From NCBI GenBank assembly GCA_027055005.1, contig JALUNR010000234.1, positions 1 through 19,574 of the forward strand: a stretch of DNA of 19,574 nt, read 5' to 3'. This document shows positions 15,040-19,574 of this stretch, one piece after another. The position numbers were made by a program, and so were the translations under genes. Source of the stretch: Campylobacterales bacterium (GTDB lineage Bacteria; Campylobacterota; Campylobacteria; Campylobacterales; QNZT01). How positions within the stretch are numbered: the first letter of the stretch is position 1; every line of letters starts with the position of its first letter. The notes under the pieces are model-generated. The model worked only from the letters and a program-made list of their open reading frames with translations, made no database searches and was not told the DNA's origin.

Positions 15040-15272
15040 ATCACTATCTCATAATCTTCAATAACAGTATTTGCTAAAAGCTCTTCAGCCATCTTTGAAA
15101 CAGCCTCTTTTGCTTTTGCATCGGAGTCTTCATCTATATCTAAAACTATTTGCTTTCCAATCCTTACACTATTTATATTGTTAAATCCTAGTGAATTTAA
15201 GGCATGAGATACTGCTTTTCCTTGAGGATCTAGCACCCCCTCTTTTAGTTTTATATTTACTACAACTTTCAC
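15036..15272 (-). CDS. purS: Phosphoribosylformylglycinamidine synthase subunit PurS
   Basis: A 78-residue small subunit that bridges PurQ and PurL in the FGAM synthase complex. Typical features are VNIKLKEGVLDPQGKAV (4-20), a central FNNINSVRIGKQIVLDID, and a final AEELLANTVIEDYEI. The start is GTG (15272-15270) with a GAGGAG ribosome site, overlapping the purC TAG by one base; no ATG lies nearby. It overlaps purQ by four bases. Confidence 0.96.
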   Translation of the reverse strand: MKVVVNIKLKEGVLDPQGKAVSHALNSLGFNNINSVRIGKQIVLDIDEDSDAKAKEAVSKMAEELLANTVIEDYEIVI

Positions 15273-15988
15273 TACTTCTCCTCTAAAATTCTATTTAAGA
15301 CTTCTTCATAGGCAACTTTTACACTTCCTAAACCTTGTCTAAATCTATCTTTATCCATCTTTTCATTTGTATCCATATCCCAAAATCTACAACTATCTGG
15401 ACTTATCTCATCACTAAGAAGTATCTCTCCATCTTTATCGATACCAAACTCTACTTTAAAATCTACTAGATTTAATCTTCTTTTTGCAAAAAAATCTTTT
15501 AAAACTTTGTTTATCTTTTTGGCTTTTTGGACTAACTCTTCAAGTTGTTCTCTTTTCTCAACAAGTCCCATCAAAAGTGCATGTTGACTACAAATGATAG
15601 GATCGTTTAAATCATCTTCTTTATAGTAAAATTCTACTAAAGTAAATGGTAAAACTTTACCATCTTCTATACCTAATCTCTTAGTTAAACTTCCAGTAGC
15701 TATGTTTCTTACAACTACTTCAATAGGAATTATACTAACTTTTTTTACAAGTTGATTGTTTTTATCTATCATTTTAACTAAATGAGTTTTTATACCATTT
15801 TCTTCAAGTAGCTTAAAAAGATTTGTACTTATTTGACAATTTAATGCACCTTTTCCATCTTCACTACCTTTTTTAAGTGCATTAAAAGCTGTAAGATCAT
15901 CTTTAAATTCAGATATTAAAAAATTTTCATCATCTGTCTTATAAAGCTTTTTTGCTTTTCCTTCATATAATAGCTCTCTTTTTTCCAA
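15272..15988 (-). CDS. purC: Phosphoribosylaminoimidazole-succinocarboxamide synthase PurC
   Basis: A 238-residue SAICAR synthetase, which joins aspartate to CAIR using ATP in purine synthesis. Conserved parts are LLYEGKAKKLY (6-16), VVRNIATGSLTKR (92-104), ICSQHA (132-137) and SDEISPDSCRFWD (192-204). The start is TTG (15988-15986), supported by AGGAG six bases upstream and by the family's usual MEKRELLYEGKAK beginning; there is no ATG in position. It lies 13 bases after ctpA and overlaps purS by one base. Confidence 0.96.
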   Translation of the reverse strand: MEKRELLYEGKAKKLYKTDDENFLISEFKDDLTAFNALKKGSEDGKGALNCQISTNLFKLLEENGIKTHLVKMIDKNNQLVKKVSIIPIEVVVRNIATGSLTKRLGIEDGKVLPFTLVEFYYKEDDLNDPIICSQHALLMGLVEKREQLEELVQKAKKINKVLKDFFAKRRLNLVDFKVEFGIDKDGEILLSDEISPDSCRFWDMDTNEKMDKDRFRQGLGSVKVAYEEVLNRILEEK

Positions 15989-16001
15989 AATATCTCCTAA
16001 A

Positions 16002-17306
16002 CTATTTTTTTATAATTTGTTGTACTTTTATAGCATCTATTGCACATTTTAACTGAGCATCTTTTTTGATATCTTCTTTCTTGATAATTTTTTTAGCATC
16101 TTTTATCTTTTTATCTTTACTTTCTTTTACTACTTTTTTACCCTCAGTTTTTTCAAGTTCTACTTTCAAATGTCTTTTTAATTCTGCTTCTTTAAGTATA
16201 AACTCATCCTCTTTTGTTTCTTTTATCTCTCCTGGATGAACCAATATATCAGGAGTTACACCTTTTGCCTGAATAGTTCTACCACTTGGTAGATAGTACC
16301 TAGCAACTGTAAGTCTTAATCCCTCACCTTTCCCCATAGGAAGTATAACTTGAACACTACCTTTTCCAAAAGTTTTTTCTCCAACTATGATAGCTCTTTT
16401 ATCATCTTGCAAGGCTCCACTTGTTATCTCACTTGCACTTGCACTTCCATAATTTACCAAAACTGCCATAGGAATATTTTTATAAGTTCCCTCTTTTGTT
16501 GCTTTATATGCTACATCTTCACTTTTGATTCTACCTTTTTGTGAAACTATAACTCCACTATCTACAAAAGTATCTACAAGTCCTACTGCTTGATCTAACA
16601 ATCCTCCAGGATTATTTCTAAGGTCTAGTATAATTCCTTTTATATTTTTATTCTCTTTTAAAGCTTTATGAACACCATCAACTACTTTTTTATCAAAGCT
16701 AGTTACTCTTAGATATAGTATATTTGTTCCCTCTATCTTTTTAGTATATACTGATTGAATTTTTATAATATCTCTTATGATGGTAAATTTCAAAGGTTTA
16801 CTCTCACCTTTTCTAACGATAGTAAGATTTATTTTTGTTTTAACTTTTCCTCTCATAAGTTTAACAGCTTCATTTATAGTCATATTTAAAGTTGATTTAT
16901 TATCAATTTTTAAAATAATATCACCAGGCTTAAGTCCTGCCTTATCAGCGGGAGTTCCCTCTATCGGTGCAATAACAGTTAATGCACCATCTCTCATACC
17001 AACTGTAATACCTAATCCTCCAAACTCGCCATTAGTTTGAGTTTTCATATCATCAAAATCACTTCTTAGCATATACGATGAGTGAGCATCAAGATTTGAC
17101 ATTAAACCTTGCAAAGACTTATTTACTATTTCAGTTATATTGATATCATCAACATAATACTTTTCTACGGTCTGAATAACTTTTGTATATTTTGCTAAAG
17201 CTTCTAGTCTATCTTGAGACATATTTATCATACTATTTCTAGCAAAAAGTGTTGAAGAAGCAATTACACTTCCAATCATCAATCCTAAAATTTTTTTGTT
17301 AATCAT
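16002..17306 (-). CDS. ctpA: Carboxy-terminal processing protease (S41 family, CtpA/Prc type)
   Basis: A 434-residue secreted serine protease of the periplasm. The signal peptide is about 1-22. It has an N-terminal helical region, a PDZ domain (about 93-175, with GGLGITVG and the ADKAGLKPGDIILKI core) and the S41 catalytic domain. The catalytic dyad is Ser290 in NYGSASASEI and Lys315 in GEKTFGKGSVQ. After residue about 375 comes a Lys/Glu-rich tail typical of the Campylobacterota members. It trims or degrades periplasmic proteins from the C-terminus. The ATG has GGAG upstream. It follows glyS by 36 bases, a gap made mainly of short AATATT words, and precedes purC by 13. Confidence 0.94.
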   Translation of the reverse strand: MINKKILGLMIGSVIASSTLFARNSMINMSQDRLEALAKYTKVIQTVEKYYVDDINITEIVNKSLQGLMSNLDAHSSYMLRSDFDDMKTQTNGEFGGLGITVGMRDGALTVIAPIEGTPADKAGLKPGDIILKIDNKSTLNMTINEAVKLMRGKVKTKINLTIVRKGESKPLKFTIIRDIIKIQSVYTKKIEGTNILYLRVTSFDKKVVDGVHKALKENKNIKGIILDLRNNPGGLLDQAVGLVDTFVDSGVIVSQKGRIKSEDVAYKATKEGTYKNIPMAVLVNYGSASASEITSGALQDDKRAIIVGEKTFGKGSVQVILPMGKGEGLRLTVARYYLPSGRTIQAKGVTPDILVHPGEIKETKEDEFILKEAELKRHLKVELEKTEGKKVVKESKDKKIKDAKKIIKKEDIKKDAQLKCAIDAIKVQQIIKK

Positions 17307-17342
17307 AACAACTCCATTTAATATTATTTAATATTATCAAAA

Positions 17343-19355
17343 TTAGATAGATATTTCCTTTATATCGGCTACTACTTTAAAAGCTTTATAAATAGTAGCT
17401 ATTAAAGATTTTCTATTTTGTTTAATAACCTCATCTTTATCATTTACCATTACCTTGTCAAAAAAGTTATCTATATATGGTTTTAAACCAAACAAAGCTT
17501 CTAACTTTTCTTCATACGAATTATATATCTTTTCATTAACCGATTTATAATGACTATATAGCTCATTTTCAACATTATTATTAAACTTAGACTCATCTAT
17601 ACTTAACTTTTCATCTAAATCTATATCTTTTACGATATTTGCAACTCTTTTAAAAGTAGAGTTTATCTCTCTAAAATTTTCTTTTTTAGTGATATTTGTA
17701 AGAGCTTTTATCTTTTTGTCTATTTCTAAAAATTTATTTTCTCCTGAATGTAAAACTGCCCAAACTATTGAAGAATTTACATCATAAAAACCTACTATTC
17801 TTTCATATACAAACTCTTGTAACTTTTCAAAATCAAAATCTTTATAATTTTTTGAAAGTTTTTCTAAATCATCCATACCAAAATCAAACTCACGATTTAA
17901 AACAATCTTATATATACCAACAACTGCTCTTCTTAAAGCAAAAGGATCTTTTGTTCCTGATGGAATTTTCCCTATGCTAAACATAGCTAAAAGAGAATCT
18001 AATTTGTATGAAAGTGCAACAAGAGCTGAAAAATCTGAACTTGGAAGGGGGCTATCTTCTCCATCTGGTAAATACTGTTCTTTTAATGCAAGTGCTATTT
18101 TTTCATCTAATCCTTGTTTTAAAGCATAATAATACCCCATAAGTCCCTGAAGTTCGGTAAACTCATAAACCATATCAGTTATAAGATCTGCCTTTGAAAG
18201 CATAACTGCATCACTTATTTTTTGTTTATCATCTGTATTATATTTTTTATTTAAATAAAGTGCTATCTCTTTTTCTCTAAGTTCTTTATCATACATACTG
18301 CCTAATTCTTTCATAAAAATAATAGACTTTAATGGTTCTGGATTTAGTGGATTTTTAAGGTCATTTTCCCAAAAAAACATACCATCACTCAATCTTGCAC
18401 GAAGTACTTTTTCATTTCCTGCTTTTATTAAACCAAGATCATCACTTATTGAGTTTGTTACTACAACAAAAGCATTTGTTAGCTTATCATTTTTAAAAAC
18501 TGGGAAATATCTTTGATGTTCTTTCATACTTGTGATAATAACTTCACTTGGAAGGTCTAAAAATTCTTTATCAAACTCTCCCAAAAGTGGGGCTGGATAC
18601 TCAGTAATAGTTACAACTTCTGCTAATAACTCTGCATCTATATCTATCTCACAAGAGTTTTTATCTTCTATTTCTTTAAATTTTTTTAAAATAATTTCTT
18701 CTCTTTTTGTTGAATTATATATAACTTTTCCATCTTCTAAAACTTTAAAAAACTCTTCTATTGTATTATAAGGTAGAGGGTCATATGATATAGTCCTGTG
18801 TACATATGTAACTTTACTACTGTTCACTCCATAAAGTTCAAAATCAACACTTTTATTTCCTAAAAGCACTCCCAACCATCTAATAGGTCTTATAAAACTC
18901 TCTTGTGTTTGTCCCCATCTCATAGATTTTCCAAACTCAAGCGAGTTTAAAAACTCTTCTATCATAAAGGGTAATAACTTTTTAGTTTCTTCTCCTTTTA
19001 TACTTTTTTCATAACATAAAACTTCTTTGTTACCTTTTTTACAAGTAGATACTTGAGATATATCAACTCCACACTTTTTAGCAAACCCGTATGCGGCAGG
19101 AGTTGGTTCACCATCTTTAAAAGCGATGGAGATTGGTGCTCCATAGAGAGTTTGTGTTATATCTTTTTGTTTTAGTTCTATACTTTTATGTAAAAATATA
19201 AGTCGCCTTGGAGTATAAAAAAACTCAAAATCACTTGTTAGATTTTGTTTTTTTAAAATACTTTTCCACTTTTTTTCGATATTTGGTAATTCTTTTAAAA
19301 ACGGTATCGCTGGAAGCTCCTCCACCCCTATCTCAACTAAAAGAGAATCTCTCAT
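17343..19355 (-). CDS. glyS: Glycyl-tRNA synthetase beta subunit GlyS
   Basis: The 670-residue beta subunit of the bacterial alpha2beta2 glycyl-tRNA synthetase, needed for tRNA-Gly binding and charging; the alpha subunit (GlyQ) is not in the window. Family marks are LLVEIGVEELPA at the start, FYTPRRLIFL, MRWG followed by FIRPIRWL, HRTISYDPL, ITSMKEHQRYFPVF, ARLSDGMFFWEND, GTKDPFALRRA, and a C-terminal anticodon-binding region ending in NRKSLIATIYKAFKVVADI. The frame is open 13 codons further upstream (ATG at 19394), but the internal ATG at 19355 is chosen because it begins the conserved MRDSLLVEIGVEELP and has AAAAGG at the right distance. Confidence 0.95.
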   Translation of the reverse strand: MRDSLLVEIGVEELPAIPFLKELPNIEKKWKSILKKQNLTSDFEFFYTPRRLIFLHKSIELKQKDITQTLYGAPISIAFKDGEPTPAAYGFAKKCGVDISQVSTCKKGNKEVLCYEKSIKGEETKKLLPFMIEEFLNSLEFGKSMRWGQTQESFIRPIRWLGVLLGNKSVDFELYGVNSSKVTYVHRTISYDPLPYNTIEEFFKVLEDGKVIYNSTKREEIILKKFKEIEDKNSCEIDIDAELLAEVVTITEYPAPLLGEFDKEFLDLPSEVIITSMKEHQRYFPVFKNDKLTNAFVVVTNSISDDLGLIKAGNEKVLRARLSDGMFFWENDLKNPLNPEPLKSIIFMKELGSMYDKELREKEIALYLNKKYNTDDKQKISDAVMLSKADLITDMVYEFTELQGLMGYYYALKQGLDEKIALALKEQYLPDGEDSPLPSSDFSALVALSYKLDSLLAMFSIGKIPSGTKDPFALRRAVVGIYKIVLNREFDFGMDDLEKLSKNYKDFDFEKLQEFVYERIVGFYDVNSSIVWAVLHSGENKFLEIDKKIKALTNITKKENFREINSTFKRVANIVKDIDLDEKLSIDESKFNNNVENELYSHYKSVNEKIYNSYEEKLEALFGLKPYIDNFFDKVMVNDKDEVIKQNRKSLIATIYKAFKVVADIKEISI

Positions 19356-19384
19356 AATCTGCCTTTTGAAATAAAATATCCGCG

Positions 19385-19424
19385 ATTCTAGCAAATAAGG
19401 GGTTAAAGCCCCCTAAAATTATAT
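19385..19424 (-). promoter_or_regulatory. Possible glyS promoter region with a G/C hairpin
   Basis: Two -10-like boxes can be seen on the minus strand: TATAAT (19424-19419) and TAGAAT (19390-19385). Between them is a short G/C stem, AGGGG (19398-19402) pairing with CCCCT (19410-19414), striking in otherwise A/T-only DNA. If the upstream box is used, the hairpin is at the very 5' end of the glyS leader; if the other is used, it lies in the -35 area and may be an operator or chance. No T-run follows it, so a terminator is unlikely. Confidence 0.4.
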
Positions 19425-19472
19425 TTTCTAAATTTTTTATTTATTTTAATAAAATTTTAAGCAAAGCAAAGA

Positions 19473-19478
19473 TATAAT
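19473..19478 (+). promoter_or_regulatory. sigma70 -10 box of the tRNA gene
   Basis: A perfect TATAAT lies 17 bases before the mature tRNA 5' end, giving an expected leader of about 10 bases. A/T-rich sequence precedes it without a clear -35 box, normal for Campylobacterota promoters. Confidence 0.7.
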
Positions 19479-19495
19479 CCTAACTCAAATTCAAC

Positions 19496-19572
19496 GGGTC
19501 TATAGCTCAGTTGGTTAGAGCACTCGGCTCATAACCGAGTGGTCCCAGGTTCGAATCCTGGTGGACCCACCA
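19496..19572 (+). tRNA. tRNA with anticodon CAU (elongator tRNA-Met most likely), CCA encoded
   Basis: 77 bases fold into a full cloverleaf: acceptor GGGTCTA with TGGACCC, D-arm with GCTCAGTTGGTTAGAGC, anticodon stem CTCGG/CCGAG with loop CTCATAA (anticodon CAT), variable loop TGGTC region, T-arm CCAGG-TTCGAAT-CCTGG, discriminator A and encoded CCA. The first pair is G-C and the anticodon stem lacks the run of three G-C pairs of initiator tRNA, so this is not fMet. A CAU tRNA can also be the isoleucine species whose C34 is changed to lysidine by TilS; I favour elongator Met but cannot exclude Ile2. Confidence 0.95.
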
Positions 19573-19574
19573 AC

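Noticed and set aside
19356..19394. Upstream ATG for glyS giving 13 extra residues
   Set aside because: The extra residues (MLESRIFYF...) are not part of the conserved GlyS N-terminus, they overlap the likely promoter and leader, and the ATG at 19355 has a better ribosome site.
19496..19572. Initiator tRNA-fMet
   Set aside because: The first acceptor pair is G-C rather than mismatched, and the anticodon stem lacks three consecutive G-C pairs.

Overview
The window is AT-rich DNA from a Campylobacterota (epsilonproteobacterial) chromosome, most likely an Arcobacter-type organism. The evidence is the low GC, the A/T-rich codon use, and a gene order (ctpA, purC, purS, purQ, SH3-domain protein, plsC, htpG) that I recall, without being able to check, as close to that of Campylobacter jejuni. 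Almost everything is on the minus strand; the exceptions are one TolC-family gene and a tRNA.

Right part (about 9.7-19.6 kb): a conserved housekeeping block. A plus-strand tRNA with anticodon CAU diverges from glyS. Downstream of glyS, on the minus strand and tightly packed, lie ctpA (S41 carboxy-terminal protease), purC, purS and purQ (purine synthesis), a secreted/membrane protein with an SH3-like end, plsC, htpG (with its own well-formed sigma70 promoter), a FliL-like exported protein, and trmL. Most junctions are 1-4 nt overlaps, consistent with translational coupling.

Left part (1-9.7 kb): an accessory surface module. A very large RTX (calcium-binding repeat) protein runs off the left edge; at least 1602 codons are visible. 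It has no Sec signal and carries 12 similar repeat modules, as expected for a type I secreted adhesin. Divergent to it is a TolC-family outer-membrane protein. Convergent to tolC lies a three-gene operon: a two-helix periplasmic sensor with no cytoplasmic output domain, a MotA/TolQ/ExbB-like channel protein with a long coiled-coil tail, and a MotB/TolR/OmpA-like partner. The ABC transporter and membrane-fusion protein needed for type I export are not in the window.

The most interesting points are two. First, all three transcription units of the left module (adhesin, tolC, sensor/motor operon) have sequences closely matching the flagellar sigma28 (FliA) promoter (TAAA-like box, 10-11 nt, then nCCGATnT or GTCGATAT), placed about 30-40 nt before each start codon. 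This suggests one co-regulated system joining a giant RTX surface protein, its exit channel and a proton-motive-force-type motor, expressed together with late flagellar genes. Second, a roughly 270-nt element between the converging tolC and motB-like genes folds on paper into a near-perfect three-stem structure. It has 32-nt outer arms (31/32 complementary), is flanked by TTAT on both sides, and supplies the last codons and the stop of the tolC gene.
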